Assembly (NCBI RefSeq): GCF_017639205.1
Contig: NZ_CP071139.1
Location: 7,749,501-7,813,500, forward strand
Reading direction: 5' to 3'
DNA from: Streptomyces nojiriensis
Lineage (GTDB): Bacteria; Actinomycetota; Actinomycetes; Streptomycetales; Streptomycetaceae
DNA length: 64,000 bases
The notes below the pieces were generated by a model, which saw only the letters and a list, made by a program, of their open reading frames with translations, was not told the origin of the DNA and did not search any database. Every line of letters begins with the position of its first letter. Within the stretch, counting starts at the first letter, position 1. Positions 19,435 to 28,216 of the stretch are shown here, piece by piece. Both the position numbers and the translations under genes were made by a program.

Positions 19435-20381
19435 GCGTCTGGCTGCCCACCTCGCCCTGCACCCCCGAGGCCTGCGCCGGGCACGAGGGGGACACCGCGA
19501 GCGTTCCCCGGGCGGTGCTCAGACTCACCGCCGCCGTCGCCCTGATCCTGCTGGGGATCATGGGCGCCCCGCCGGTCCGGCTGCTGCCGGCCGGCCCCCG
19601 GCACACGGTGGTACGAGCCTGGTCGGCCGCGCTCGTACGGGCCTTCGGCATACGGATCACCGTGCACGGCAGCCCGGGTCCGGGCGGCGGCCGGCTGCTG
19701 GTCGCCAACCACATCTCCTGGCTGGACATCCCGCTGGTGGCCGCCGCGCTGCCCTGCCGGATGCTGGCCAAGAGCGACATCCGGGCCTGGCCGGTGCTCG
19801 GCCGCCTCGCCGGACAGGCCGGCACCCTGTTCATCGAGCGCGACCGGATCCGCGCCCTGCCCGCCACCGTCGGGAACCTCACCGGGGCGCTGCTGGCCGG
19901 GGACCGGGTCACGGTCTTCCCCGAGGGCTCCACATGGTGCGGGCGGGCCCAGGGCACCTTCCGCCGGGCCGCCTTCCAGGCGGCCCTGGACGCGCGGGTC
20001 CCCGTACAGCCGCTGCGGCTCACCTACCTGTGCCGCGACGGGAACACGGCCGGGGCACCCGCCTTCGTCGGGGACGATCCGCTGACCGCCTCGCTGTGGC
20101 GGATCGCCCGGGCCCGCGGAGTGCGGGCCGAGGTCACGCTGCTGCCGCGGATCCCGCCGGGCCGGTACGCGCACCGGCGGGACCTCGCGGCAGCGGCTCA
20201 GCGGGCCGTCGTCGGGGCGTGGACCGCGACCCCCGCCCCGGACCCGCTACCGGGCATCCCCGCTCAGCCGGCCACGCCGTCGGCGACCGACAGGGACAGC
20301 GCGAACCGGCCCGCCGCGTCCGTCCACCACTGGGTCAGTTCGAGTCCGGCCGCCGCCAGCTCCTTGCGCACACCCTCCTGA
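19431..20381 (+). CDS. olsA: 1-acylglycerol-phosphate acyltransferase family protein (OlsA-like)
   Basis: This roughly 316-aa PlsC-family protein has an N-terminal membrane segment (LTAAVALILLGIMGAPPVR). The acyltransferase motif I is LLVANHISWLDIP (NHxSWxD, with catalytic His and Asp), and motif III is VTVFPEGSTWCGRAQGTFRR (FPEGT-like). It probably adds the second acyl chain to lyso-ornithine lipid. Its start overlaps the olsB stop. The last roughly 39 codons run antisense through the end of egtD, giving a 118-bp convergent overlap. The C-terminus there (rich in Ser/Ala/Pro) has no family support, so a lost stop codon or a frameshift is possible. Confidence 0.83.
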   Translation: MSVWLPTSPCTPEACAGHEGDTASVPRAVLRLTAAVALILLGIMGAPPVRLLPAGPRHTVVRAWSAALVRAFGIRITVHGSPGPGGGRLLVANHISWLDIPLVAAALPCRMLAKSDIRAWPVLGRLAGQAGTLFIERDRIRALPATVGNLTGALLAGDRVTVFPEGSTWCGRAQGTFRRAAFQAALDARVPVQPLRLTYLCRDGNTAGAPAFVGDDPLTASLWRIARARGVRAEVTLLPRIPPGRYAHRRDLAAAAQRAVVGAWTATPAPDPLPGIPAQPATPSATDRDSANRPAASVHHWVSSSPAAASSLRTPS

Positions 20382-21238
20382 CGGAACTTCGCGGAGACCT
20401 CCGTCAGGATCTCCTCACCCGCCGCGAACGGCACCACCAGATCCAGCGCCCGGATCTTCACCACCAGTTCCGACCGGGCCCGCAGCCGCATCTCGATCCA
20501 CTCCTGCTCCTCGTTCCACACCGCCACGTGCGCGAAGTCGGCCGTGTGGAAGTCGGCCCCCAGCTCCCGGTTGACGACCGCCAGCACGTTCTTGTTGAAC
20601 TCGGCCGTCACCCCCCGCGCGTCGTCGTAGGCCGACACCAGGACGGCCTCGTCCTTCACCAGGTCCGTCCCCATCAGCAGCGCGTCCCCGGGCGAGAGCA
20701 TCGCCCGTACGGACGCCAGGAACACCGCCCGCTCCGGAGGCAGCAGATTCCCGATCGTGCCGCCCAGGAACACCACCAGCCGGGGCCCGGGGGAGTCCGG
20801 CAGTTGCAGCGCACGCGTGAAATCGGCCAGCAGGGCGTGCACCCGCAGCCCCGGATGCTCCGCCAGCAGCGTCTCGGCCGCCCCCCGCAACGCGCTCTCG
20901 CTCACGTCCACCGGCACGTACGTGTCCAGCGCGGGCATCGCCTCGATGAGGTGCCGGGTCTTCTCCGAGGACCCGGAGCCCAGCTCCACCAGGGTGCGGG
21001 CGCCGCTCTCGATGGCGATCTCCCGCGCCCGCTCCAGCAGGATCTCCCGTTCCGCGCGCGTCGGGTAGTACTCCGGCAACCGGGTGATCTCCTCGAAGAG
21101 CTCGCTGCCCCGCGCGTCGTAGAACCACTTGGGCGGCAGCACCTTCGGCGTGTGCGTCAGCCCGTGCAGCACATCCGTACGCAGTGCCGACTCCGCGGCG
21201 TGCTCGTCGAGTGTCCGGGTCAACTGGAAGTCGTTCAC
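20264..21238 (-). CDS. egtD: L-histidine N-alpha-methyltransferase (ergothioneine)
   Basis: This 324-aa SAM-dependent methyltransferase makes hercynine from histidine. RTDVLHGLTHTPKVLPPKWF, YDARGSELFEEITRLPEYYP and TRAERE are diagnostic of EgtD, and LVELGSGSSEKTRHL is the SAM-binding loop. FLGGTIGNLLPPER and LMGTDLVKD follow. The length agrees with the family (about 320 aa). The GTG start overlaps the end of egtC by 4 bp (GTGA). It is the last gene of egtABCD; its 3' end overlaps the convergent olsA-like gene. Confidence 0.97.
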   Translation of the reverse strand: MNDFQLTRTLDEHAAESALRTDVLHGLTHTPKVLPPKWFYDARGSELFEEITRLPEYYPTRAEREILLERAREIAIESGARTLVELGSGSSEKTRHLIEAMPALDTYVPVDVSESALRGAAETLLAEHPGLRVHALLADFTRALQLPDSPGPRLVVFLGGTIGNLLPPERAVFLASVRAMLSPGDALLMGTDLVKDEAVLVSAYDDARGVTAEFNKNVLAVVNRELGADFHTADFAHVAVWNEEQEWIEMRLRARSELVVKIRALDLVVPFAAGEEILTEVSAKFRQEGVRKELAAAGLELTQWWTDAAGRFALSLSVADGVAG

Positions 21239-21993
21239 AGGGAGTTCTCCTTGAGCGGGGTCAGTTCGACCCTGGTGCGGGTGGCGGTCAGGAGGGTCCG
21301 GTCGGGCACTTCGCGCCACCGGGTGTCGTCGTCGTACGGCTCGGAGGCCACCACGGTGCGCCGCCGCTCCGCGTCGGCCAGGTACCAGAGCGAATCGCCC
21401 CAGGCCGTCGCGGCGATCGTGACGCCGTCCGTGAGCAGCAGGTTCAGCCGGGAGCCGGGAGCCGCCGAGGCCAGCTCCCGGACCGGCTCGGCGAGCGCCG
21501 TGCCCAGGTCGTCCCCGGCCCGCAGCCGGTGCAGGACCAGCGCCCAGACCAGCGCCGAGTCCGTGCGCGCGGCCAGCCGCAGCAGTTCCGCGGGCGGCAG
21601 CCCGGCCGCGAGCGGGGCGGCGGAGTCCGGCCAGTTCCGCACCGAGCCGTTGTGGCTGAACAGCCACGGCCCGTCCGCGAACGGCGCGGCCGCCGCCTCC
21701 CCGTCGGCCCCGGGGTCCGTGGCGTCCCGTACGGCGGCCAGCACGGCCCCGCTGCGGACCACCCGGGCGAGATCGGCGAAGGTCAGGTCGCCCCAGATCG
21801 GCCCGGACCGCCGGTAGCGGGCGGGCACCGGGTCCCCTTCCGCGTACCAGCCGATGCCGAAGCCGTCGGCGTTGACCGTCCCGGACACCTGGCGGCGCGG
21901 CTCCCAGGACTGGCGCACCAGCGAGTGCGCCGGCTCGATCAGCAGTTCCCCGAGCGCCACCACCGGGCCGAGGCAGGCCACATGACGGCACAT
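21235..21993 (-). CDS. egtC: Gamma-glutamyl-hercynylcysteine S-oxide hydrolase
   Basis: This 252-aa class II glutamine-amidotransferase-fold (Ntn) hydrolase removes the gamma-glutamyl group in ergothioneine synthesis. The catalytic nucleophile is Cys2 in MCRHVACLG. ADGFGIGWYAEGD and WLFSHNGSVRNW are conserved substrate-pocket segments. The start shares one base with the egtB stop (TGATG), and its end overlaps egtD, so the whole operon is translationally coupled. Confidence 0.96.
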   Translation of the reverse strand: MCRHVACLGPVVALGELLIEPAHSLVRQSWEPRRQVSGTVNADGFGIGWYAEGDPVPARYRRSGPIWGDLTFADLARVVRSGAVLAAVRDATDPGADGEAAAAPFADGPWLFSHNGSVRNWPDSAAPLAAGLPPAELLRLAARTDSALVWALVLHRLRAGDDLGTALAEPVRELASAAPGSRLNLLLTDGVTIAATAWGDSLWYLADAERRRTVVASEPYDDDTRWREVPDRTLLTATRTRVELTPLKENSL

Positions 21994-23321
21994 CAGATGT
22001 CCCTCGCGGTCCGGAAGCCGGAGAAGATCTGCCGCCGCACCGGAAGGTCCCAGTTGCGGAAGGTGCCCCGGCAGGCCACCGGGTCCACGGCGAAGGAGCC
22101 GCCGCGCAGCACCTTGTGCTCCGGGCCGAAGAACACCTCCGAGTACTCCCGGTACGGGAAGGCCCGGAAGCCCGGGTACGGCAGGAAGTCGGAGGCGGTC
22201 CACTCCCACACGTCGCCGATCAGCTGGCGCACCCCGAGCGGGGAGGCCCCGGCCGGGTAGCTGCCCGCGCGGGCCGGGCGCAGGTGCCGCTGCCCGAGGT
22301 TGGCGTGTGCGGGGGTCGGATCGGCGTCGCCCCACGGGTAGCGGGTGGAGCGGCCGGTCGCCGGGTCGTGCCGTGCGGCCTTCTCCCACTCCGTCTCCGT
22401 GGGCAGCCGCCGCCCCGCCCAGCGGGCGTAGGCGTCCGCCTCGTACCAGCTGACGTGCAGAACCGGTTCTTCGTCCGGCACCGGCTCGACCACCCCGAAG
22501 CGGCGGCGCAGCCACTGGCCGGCCTCCCGGTGCCAGAACAGCGGGGCCTCGATGGAGTGTTCGCGGATCTGCTCCCAGCCCGCCGCCGCCCACCAGCGCG
22601 GATCGCGGTAGCCGCCGTCGGCGATGAACGCCAGGTACGCGGCGTTGGTCACGGGGACCGTGTCGATCCAGAAGGGCGCGGTGTCCCGGACGTGCGCGGG
22701 GCGTTCGTTGTCCAGCGACCACGGTTCGGCGGAGGTGCCCATCGTGAACGGGCCCCCGGGGACGAGGACTTCGACGGCGGGCGGCGGATCGAAGGGGCCG
22801 TCCGGCTCCGGGGCGGTCAGCAGGGGTGCGCCCCGCCGGAGCTGATGGGTGATCAGCATGGTCTCGTCGTGCTGCTGTTCGTGCTGGGCGATCATCCCGA
22901 AGGCGAAACCGTCGTCGAGCAGCGTGCTGCCCTCCAGCGGCGTCCGCTCCAGCAGGTCGAAGACCCGGCCGCGCACCTCGGCCGCGTACCGGCGGGCCTC
23001 CGCGGGCCCGAGCAGCGGCAGCTTGGGCCGCTCGGCGCGGGGGTGCTGGAAGGCGTCGTAGAGGGGCTCGATCTCGGGGCGCATCGACTCGCGTCCGGCG
23101 ACGCGCTGGAGCAGCCAGAGCTCTTCCTGGTTCCCGATGTGCGCCAGGTCCCAGACCAGCGGCGACATGAGCGGGGAGTGCTGGGCGGTGAGATCCTCGT
23201 CGGTCACGGCGTCGGTGAGGCCGGCCGTGCGTATGCGTGCCGCGGTCAGGGCGGCGGCCGCCCGCTCCCGCAGGCGGGAGTCCGAGTCCGGGGCGGCGGC
23301 GGAGGGCGATCCGGTGGTCAT
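21993..23321 (-). CDS. egtB: Iron(II)-dependent sulfoxide synthase EgtB
   Basis: This 442-aa enzyme joins hercynine and gamma-glutamylcysteine oxidatively. The N-terminal DinB_2 half carries the iron ligands: WDLAHIGNQEELW supplies one His, and AQHEQQHDETM is the HX3HXE motif. The C-terminal formylglycine-generating-enzyme-like domain runs from VPGGPFTMGTS to GFRTARDI, with WDNERPAHV-type (SLDNERPAHV), YEADAYARWAG, RLPTETEWEKAA and GDVWEWTASDF motifs. Its stop overlaps the egtC start by one base, and its start overlaps the end of egtA by 4 bp. Confidence 0.97.
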   Translation of the reverse strand: MTTGSPSAAAPDSDSRLRERAAAALTAARIRTAGLTDAVTDEDLTAQHSPLMSPLVWDLAHIGNQEELWLLQRVAGRESMRPEIEPLYDAFQHPRAERPKLPLLGPAEARRYAAEVRGRVFDLLERTPLEGSTLLDDGFAFGMIAQHEQQHDETMLITHQLRRGAPLLTAPEPDGPFDPPPAVEVLVPGGPFTMGTSAEPWSLDNERPAHVRDTAPFWIDTVPVTNAAYLAFIADGGYRDPRWWAAAGWEQIREHSIEAPLFWHREAGQWLRRRFGVVEPVPDEEPVLHVSWYEADAYARWAGRRLPTETEWEKAARHDPATGRSTRYPWGDADPTPAHANLGQRHLRPARAGSYPAGASPLGVRQLIGDVWEWTASDFLPYPGFRAFPYREYSEVFFGPEHKVLRGGSFAVDPVACRGTFRNWDLPVRRQIFSGFRTARDI

Positions 23322-24631
23322 CGGCGGACCTCTTTTCCGGTGAGCACCTGGGTGGATGCGTCGTCGGCCGGACATCGGCCGCGCAGTACGTAGCGTTCGG
23401 TGAAGGCACCGACCGTGTCCCGGACGTGCGTGCTCGCGCCGAGCCGGGGCAGGGCTTCGGCGGCGGCCCGGAAACAGGCCTTCGCGGACGCCCGCAGCTC
23501 CGGGTCGGCCAGGCCGTGCCGGGCGGCCGACCGCCAGAGCGGATTGCGGGGTGCCGGGTGGCCGCCGTAGGAGTCGGCCAGTCCCTTGGCCACCCGGTAC
23601 GCGGTCTCGGTGGCCTCCGGATCGTCGAACAGCGCGTGCACGACGGCCACCGGGACCAGCCAGCCGTCGTCGCCGGACTGCGCGTCGATCATCCGCAGCT
23701 CCAGGTGGCCGCGCGGCCGGACCGGCGGGAAGAGCGTGGTCAGGTGGTAGTCCAGGTCCTCGGCGGTGGGCGGCCGCAGCGCGGGGTGCCCGCCCGTGCG
23801 CAGCCAGTCGCGGAAGGTCGTGCCGGGCGGGGTCTCCCACGGTCCGTCGTCCTCGTAGGACCGGACGCACATCACCTCGGTGTCCAGGGCCTGCCGGGTC
23901 CACGCGGCGCGAGGTTCCGCGTCCAGGGGCGGGGCGAGCGCGCGCCGGGTGTCCAGGTCGCTCCAGATCCCCTGCCGGGCACAGCGCCAGCCGGCGTACG
24001 GACCGTCGTGCGCGGGGGAGTTGGCGAAGGCGGCCACCAGGACCGCACCCAGCAGGTGCGCCAGCCGCCAGCGCCGGCCGTGGCCGAGCACGCCCGGCTC
24101 CTGGTACCCGGCGTCCACGCAGACCTGCACGGAGGCGGAGGCGCACATCATGGCGCGCCCGGCCGGGCCGGTGCGGTCGAAGTAGGACTCCATGGCGTCG
24201 TAGCGCGGGCTGTTCAGCAGCCGGCGGTACGGGCGGCGGGGGTCGCGGCCGAGGCCGCGCAGGACCAGGCCCTGGGTCAGCAGGGCGGCGCGGACGGCGG
24301 TGAGATCGGCCTGCAGGTCGTCCACGCAGCCGCTGAGGGAGGTGGAGGGGGCCGAGCTGAGCTCGAGCTGGCCGCCCGGCTCGACGGTCACCCGGGAGTG
24401 CAGGGGCAGTGCGCGGGCCGCGGCGTGGGCGGCCCGTAGCCGCTCGGGGGGCAGGGGCTGCTCGGGACGCTCGGCGTCCAGGACCAGCCATTCGAGCTCG
24501 GCGCCGATGAGGCGGGGCGGGCCGGTCTTGAAACAGATGCCGTGGATCAGGTCCTCGGCCTGCTTCTCACTGATCGAGGGTACGGGGGTCGGGCCGGGCG
24601 CGGGTGGGGAAGCGGATGGGTCCTGGGACAT
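23318..24631 (-). CDS. egtA: Glutamate-cysteine ligase EgtA
   Basis: This roughly 437-aa GCS2-family ligase supplies gamma-glutamylcysteine for ergothioneine. Family segments are PPRLIGAELEWLVLD, RVTVEPGGQLELSSAPS, ASVQVCVDAGYQEPG and RGHLELRMIDAQ. The ATG at 24631 has GAGG 8 bp upstream; in-frame starts at 24667 (ATG) and 24670 (GTG, behind GAGGAGGGG) are alternatives. The 4-bp overlap with egtB makes it the first gene of egtABCD. The cysteine desulfurase-like EgtE is not in the window, as is usual in Streptomyces, where it is unlinked. Confidence 0.95.
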   Translation of the reverse strand: MSQDPSASPPAPGPTPVPSISEKQAEDLIHGICFKTGPPRLIGAELEWLVLDAERPEQPLPPERLRAAHAAARALPLHSRVTVEPGGQLELSSAPSTSLSGCVDDLQADLTAVRAALLTQGLVLRGLGRDPRRPYRRLLNSPRYDAMESYFDRTGPAGRAMMCASASVQVCVDAGYQEPGVLGHGRRWRLAHLLGAVLVAAFANSPAHDGPYAGWRCARQGIWSDLDTRRALAPPLDAEPRAAWTRQALDTEVMCVRSYEDDGPWETPPGTTFRDWLRTGGHPALRPPTAEDLDYHLTTLFPPVRPRGHLELRMIDAQSGDDGWLVPVAVVHALFDDPEATETAYRVAKGLADSYGGHPAPRNPLWRSAARHGLADPELRASAKACFRAAAEALPRLGASTHVRDTVGAFTERYVLRGRCPADDASTQVLTGKEVRR

Positions 24632-24738
24632 GTCCGGGTCCTCGTCTCCTGTCGTCGGTCGTGACATCACCCGTGCCTACCCCTCCTCGGGGCACAAAAC
24701 CCTTTGCCGCCGGGAATCGTGTTGCGGAGGATGGCGGC

Positions 24739-25572
24739 GTGAGCAGCAGATTGCGCGAGATCGCGCGGGAGAACGCGGAGATCCTGGCGGCCGGGGGGTA
24801 CCGGACGCGGTCGGGACGGCATGTTCCGCTGGCCGCCGCCTTGGCGGACGCCAAGGCCGGAACCAGGATATATGGACCAAACCGGGTCATTCCAGATGAG
24901 GAGATCCCTTCCGGCGGCCGCGCGACCGTGGTCGAGGTCACCGGAGAGAGCAGCACCGTCGCCGCCCGCAGGCTCGCGACCGCCACCCCGGCCCAGCCGG
25001 AGCCGGCCCCCGTCGCGGTACTGAACTTCGCCTCGGCCCGTAACCCCGGGGGTGGTTACGTCCGCGGGGCCAAGGCGCAGGAGGAGGCGCTGTGCCGCGC
25101 CTCGGCCCTGTACGAGACCCTGCTGGAAGCCCCGGAGTACTACGAGGTCCACCGCGCGGAGCGGAGCACCTTCTACACCGACCGGGTGATTCACTCGCCC
25201 GGGGTCCCGGTCTTCCGTGACGACCGGGGCGACCTGCTGGAGACCCCGTTCCGGGTCGGCTTCCTCACCTCCCCGGCGCCGAACGCGGGCACCATCCGGC
25301 GGCAGGAGCCCGAGCGCGCCGCCGAGATCCCGGCGGCGCTGGCGCGGCGCGCGGAGCTCGTACTGGAAGTGGCGGCGCTGCACGGGTACCGGCGGCTGGT
25401 GCTGGGCGCGTGGGGCTGCGGGGTGTTCCGCAACGACCCGGCCCAGGTGGCCGAGGCCTTCCGGGGACTGCTCGCGGACCGGTTCGCCGGGGTCTTCGAG
25501 CAGGTCGTGTTCGGCATCCTCGACCGCGACCCCACCACCCGCGAGGCCTTCGAGCGGGCCTTCCCGGCCTGA
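24739..25572 (+). CDS. Microbial PARG / TIGR02452-family macrodomain protein
   Basis: This 277-aa protein belongs to the TIGR02452 family, whose fold and catalytic loop match poly(ADP-ribose) glycohydrolase. LNFASARNPGGGYVRGAKAQ is immediately followed by EEALCRASALY, giving the GGG-(x)n-QEE signature that places the catalytic glutamates on ADP-ribose. VIHSPGVPVF and LVLGAWGCGVFRNDP complete the macrodomain. It probably removes ADP-ribose from proteins, DNA or metabolites. GTG is chosen because GGAGG (24726-24730) is 8 bp upstream. It is divergent to egtA with about 105 bp between. Confidence 0.88.
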   Translation: MSSRLREIARENAEILAAGGYRTRSGRHVPLAAALADAKAGTRIYGPNRVIPDEEIPSGGRATVVEVTGESSTVAARRLATATPAQPEPAPVAVLNFASARNPGGGYVRGAKAQEEALCRASALYETLLEAPEYYEVHRAERSTFYTDRVIHSPGVPVFRDDRGDLLETPFRVGFLTSPAPNAGTIRRQEPERAAEIPAALARRAELVLEVAALHGYRRLVLGAWGCGVFRNDPAQVAEAFRGLLADRFAGVFEQVVFGILDRDPTTREAFERAFPA

Positions 25573-25600
25573 GGGGCCCGGTCGGCCCGGTCGGCGGTGC

Positions 25601-27166
25601 TCAGAACGGCTGCGCCGCTCCCAGCAGGATCTCCGGCAGGTAGGGCGAGGAGACGCGGATCCGCCAGCCCCGGCGGCGCGCGTGGCAGGCCAGCGCCAGG
25701 ATGTCGAAGTCGACCGCGGCGTCGGCTCCGGCACCGAAGAGCCGGTCGCCCACGGAGTGGTAGTCGCGGTGGGCCTCCAGGGCATCGGCCAGGGCCAGGT
25801 TGAAGCTCTCCTCGTCGCCCTCCACCAGCTGGGAGAAGAGCACGGCCGGCGCCGGGAGGATGCCCCACTCCCGAGACCGCTCGACATCGGCGACGGCCCG
25901 GTCCGTGGCGGGCTCCGGGTCCTCGCCCCGCAAGTAGTCGTGCAGGGCCTGCCGGTACGAGGCGTACGCGGAACGGTCTTCCTCCAGGGCGGTGGGACCG
26001 CTGAGGACGAGCGGGGCGAGCTCCGCGCGGCTGCCGGTGATCAGGGCGTGCTTCACGGCCTCGTACCAGTACCCGGGGCCGAGAGGGCGGTCCGGGCGGG
26101 CGGAGTCCTCGGACGCGCCCCCCGTACGGACGGCCTCGTACAGCTCGCGCACGAGGTAGTCGGCGTGCCCCGCGGCATCCGGCATCTCGGGGCGCTCGAC
26201 GACCAGCGGGCCCGCGGCCAGCGCCGCGACGGAGTCCGCCCGCCGTTCGCGTCCGTACGGGCCCACGCGCGGCGGCGGCGTCTCGAAGCCGGTGACCAGC
26301 GCCCACGGCAGGTACCCCGTCTCGACGGGCGGCCGCCAGCCCTCGCGGCGGTAGCCGAGCGCGGCCAGCGCCAGGGGCAGCAGGGGCAGCAGGGTGCGCG
26401 GCTCGGCCCGGGGATCGTCCAGACGGGAGTAGGGGAGCAGCAGTGCGGCCAGCTCGGCGCCGAAGGCCTCCCGGTCCCGGGCGGCCAGCGCGCGCAGGGC
26501 GCGCAGCGCGCCGGTGGCGGGGTCGACCGCCCCGGCCCCGGCACCGGCCCGGGCGTGCCGGTCGGCGATCCGGGCGAGCGCGGCATCCAGCGCGGCGAGC
26601 CTCTCCTGCTGGGAGGGCGGGACCTTCTGGTACTCGACCCCGATGTCCCCGCTGACGTACGCCAGCAAGCCGTTGATCAGCTCCACCGGCGGGAGCCCCG
26701 GCCCGCCGGCCCGCTGCGGCGCCAGGCGGGCGAAGTGGAAGGCCTCGCCGTGCCGTTCGGTCTTGTCGGCGAGGATGGCGACACAGAACGCGTCGATCCA
26801 GCGGACGGCCGTGACCGGCTGCGGAGTGCCCTCCGGGTCGGCTTCGTAGTCGAGTCCGAGGTTGACGTAGTTGAGGAAGACGTGGAAGAACGCCTTCGGG
26901 TAGTAGGCGGCGAACGACACGGTGCCGACGGCCGCTTCGGCCGCGTCGCTCAGGATCGCCTTCGCCTCCGGGGTGTCGAGGTCGGGGGTCACCGCGGAGA
27001 ACGCGCCGAGGCCGTCGAGGAACCGCAACGTGATGTCCCACCAGTCGTAAGCGTCGATCCGACCGGCCCGGGACCTGGAGTACACGTCCGAGATCATCTT
27101 GTTCGCGAAGTCCTCGCGCACCGCAGCCAGGGCCGTCTCGCTCACCCTGTGTCGTTCTATTCGCAT
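25601..27166 (-). CDS. Immunity 49 (Imm49)-like family protein
   Basis: This 521-aa protein has no signal peptide or membrane helix. Its overall pattern matches the actinobacterial Imm49-type family: an N-terminal helical segment (RHRVSETALAAVREDFANKM), a long middle, then FSQLVEGDEESFNLALADAL with EAHRDYHS and a C-terminal SSPYLPEILLG. Imm49 was defined from polymorphic-toxin loci, but many Streptomyces copies are solitary, and no toxin gene is adjacent here. The recognition is from sequence pattern, not a search, so function is unproven. GGGAG precedes the ATG by about 7 bp. It is convergent to the PARG-like gene with 28 bp between. Confidence 0.55.
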   Translation of the reverse strand: MRIERHRVSETALAAVREDFANKMISDVYSRSRAGRIDAYDWWDITLRFLDGLGAFSAVTPDLDTPEAKAILSDAAEAAVGTVSFAAYYPKAFFHVFLNYVNLGLDYEADPEGTPQPVTAVRWIDAFCVAILADKTERHGEAFHFARLAPQRAGGPGLPPVELINGLLAYVSGDIGVEYQKVPPSQQERLAALDAALARIADRHARAGAGAGAVDPATGALRALRALAARDREAFGAELAALLLPYSRLDDPRAEPRTLLPLLPLALAALGYRREGWRPPVETGYLPWALVTGFETPPPRVGPYGRERRADSVAALAAGPLVVERPEMPDAAGHADYLVRELYEAVRTGGASEDSARPDRPLGPGYWYEAVKHALITGSRAELAPLVLSGPTALEEDRSAYASYRQALHDYLRGEDPEPATDRAVADVERSREWGILPAPAVLFSQLVEGDEESFNLALADALEAHRDYHSVGDRLFGAGADAAVDFDILALACHARRRGWRIRVSSPYLPEILLGAAQPF

Positions 27167-27304
27167 GCCCGCTACTCCCTGTGTCCGCCTACGGGGCTCA
27201 CCTTAGGAGATCACCGGGACGGTCGGGGCCAGGGACACGGGAGGCCGGGGCCGGTCCCGGACGGTGGCCGCGGGCCCCACCGCGACCGCCGTCGGGCCCG
27301 CGGG

Positions 27305-27769
27305 TCACTGCCAGCCGTAGCGCTCGCGAAGCCGGTCCACGACCAGGTCGAAGCGGCCGCGGTCGAGCGCGCAGGCCTCGCGGCGCATCCCCGACTCGTG
27401 CACCCGCAGCACCCGGTCCACGTCCACCCAGGACTCGCGCCCGGCGCTGTCCCACGGGCCCGTCCCGATCGGCACCCACTCCCGGTCGCGGTCGTGCCGC
27501 TTGCTCGACAGCTGTACGGCGAGCAGGGTCCGCCCGCCCGCCTCCCGGGCCACGACCAGCACGGGACGGTCCTTGCCGCGCCCGTCGTTCTCCTCGAAGG
27601 GGACCCAGGTCCACACGATTTCGCCGGGGTCGGGATCGCCGTCGGGGTCCGGGGCGTACTCGGTCCGCACGGGGCCGATCGCGTGCGGATCGGCCTCCGT
27701 GGTCGCGGTGTCGCCGTGCTGCCCGGGCTGCTCGGGGTGGCCGTTGCGGTGGTGGGAAAGTGCCGTCAT
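27305..27769 (-). CDS. PemK/MazF-fold protein without antitoxin
   Basis: This 154-aa protein has a PemK-like core: PGEIVWTWVPFEENDGRGKD followed by RPVLVVAREAG and LLAVQLSSKRHDRDREWVPI resembles the PF02452 beta-barrel (RPVLVV-, -SS-). ESWVDVDRVLRVHESGMRRE follows. The first 45 residues are acidic and low-complexity. MazF-family toxins cut RNA, but no antitoxin-size gene precedes it and key toxin residues cannot be confirmed, so this actinobacterial branch may not be a toxin. The ATG at 27769 is preferred; a longer open frame upstream lacks family support. Confidence 0.7.
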   Translation of the reverse strand: MTALSHHRNGHPEQPGQHGDTATTEADPHAIGPVRTEYAPDPDGDPDPGEIVWTWVPFEENDGRGKDRPVLVVAREAGGRTLLAVQLSSKRHDRDREWVPIGTGPWDSAGRESWVDVDRVLRVHESGMRREACALDRGRFDLVVDRLRERYGWQ

Positions 27770-27876
27770 CTCGCGGAGATTACTAGGCCCGGTCCTTCGA
27801 GCCCGGTTGCCCGGGCCTTCCCCAGGATTTCGTTCCCCCGGTGCCCGGAGGGTGAGGCGGCCGGCCCCGTCGCACG

Positions 27877-28179
27877 TCACTGCCCCGCGAAGTGCCTCCG
27901 GAGCCACGTGAGCAAGGCCGCGAAGGCGGGGGTCATGGCGGAGTCCGGCTGCTCCAGGAGCGTCGGGCGGCCGTCCTCTTCCACCGTGATCCGGTAGCTC
28001 CTCGCATCCCTGGCGCGGCCGGCGTCGGCCTCCGCGGGCATCGCGACGGCGGCCGCCACCAGCCGGGCCAGCTCGGTTGCGGGACCCTCGGGCAGGTCGA
28101 CCGTGTCCAGCACCTGGGGCCGGCGGCGGAAGTCGGCAGCCGCCGCCAGCCCGCCGTACGTCTCCAGGGTCACCTTCAC
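27877..28179 (-). CDS. Emfourin-type protealysin inhibitor
   Basis: This 100-aa protein begins MKVTLETYGGLAAA and contains FRRRPQVLDTVDLP, then YRITVEEDGRPTLLEQPDSA and a C-terminal FAALLTWLRRH. This is the pattern of emfourin, the small cytoplasmic inhibitor encoded beside protealysin-like M4 peptidases. GTG at 28179 is chosen because GGAGG lies 9 bp upstream; a TTG at 28188 abuts GGAGG directly. It follows the M4 peptidase gene by 37 bp on the same strand, which supports the pairing: peptidase and inhibitor form one operon. Confidence 0.8.
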   Translation of the reverse strand: MKVTLETYGGLAAAADFRRRPQVLDTVDLPEGPATELARLVAAAVAMPAEADAGRARDARSYRITVEEDGRPTLLEQPDSAMTPAFAALLTWLRRHFAGQ

Positions 28180-28216
28180 TGTGCGCAACCTCCGGATCGG
28201 CGGCGATCTCCGGTGA

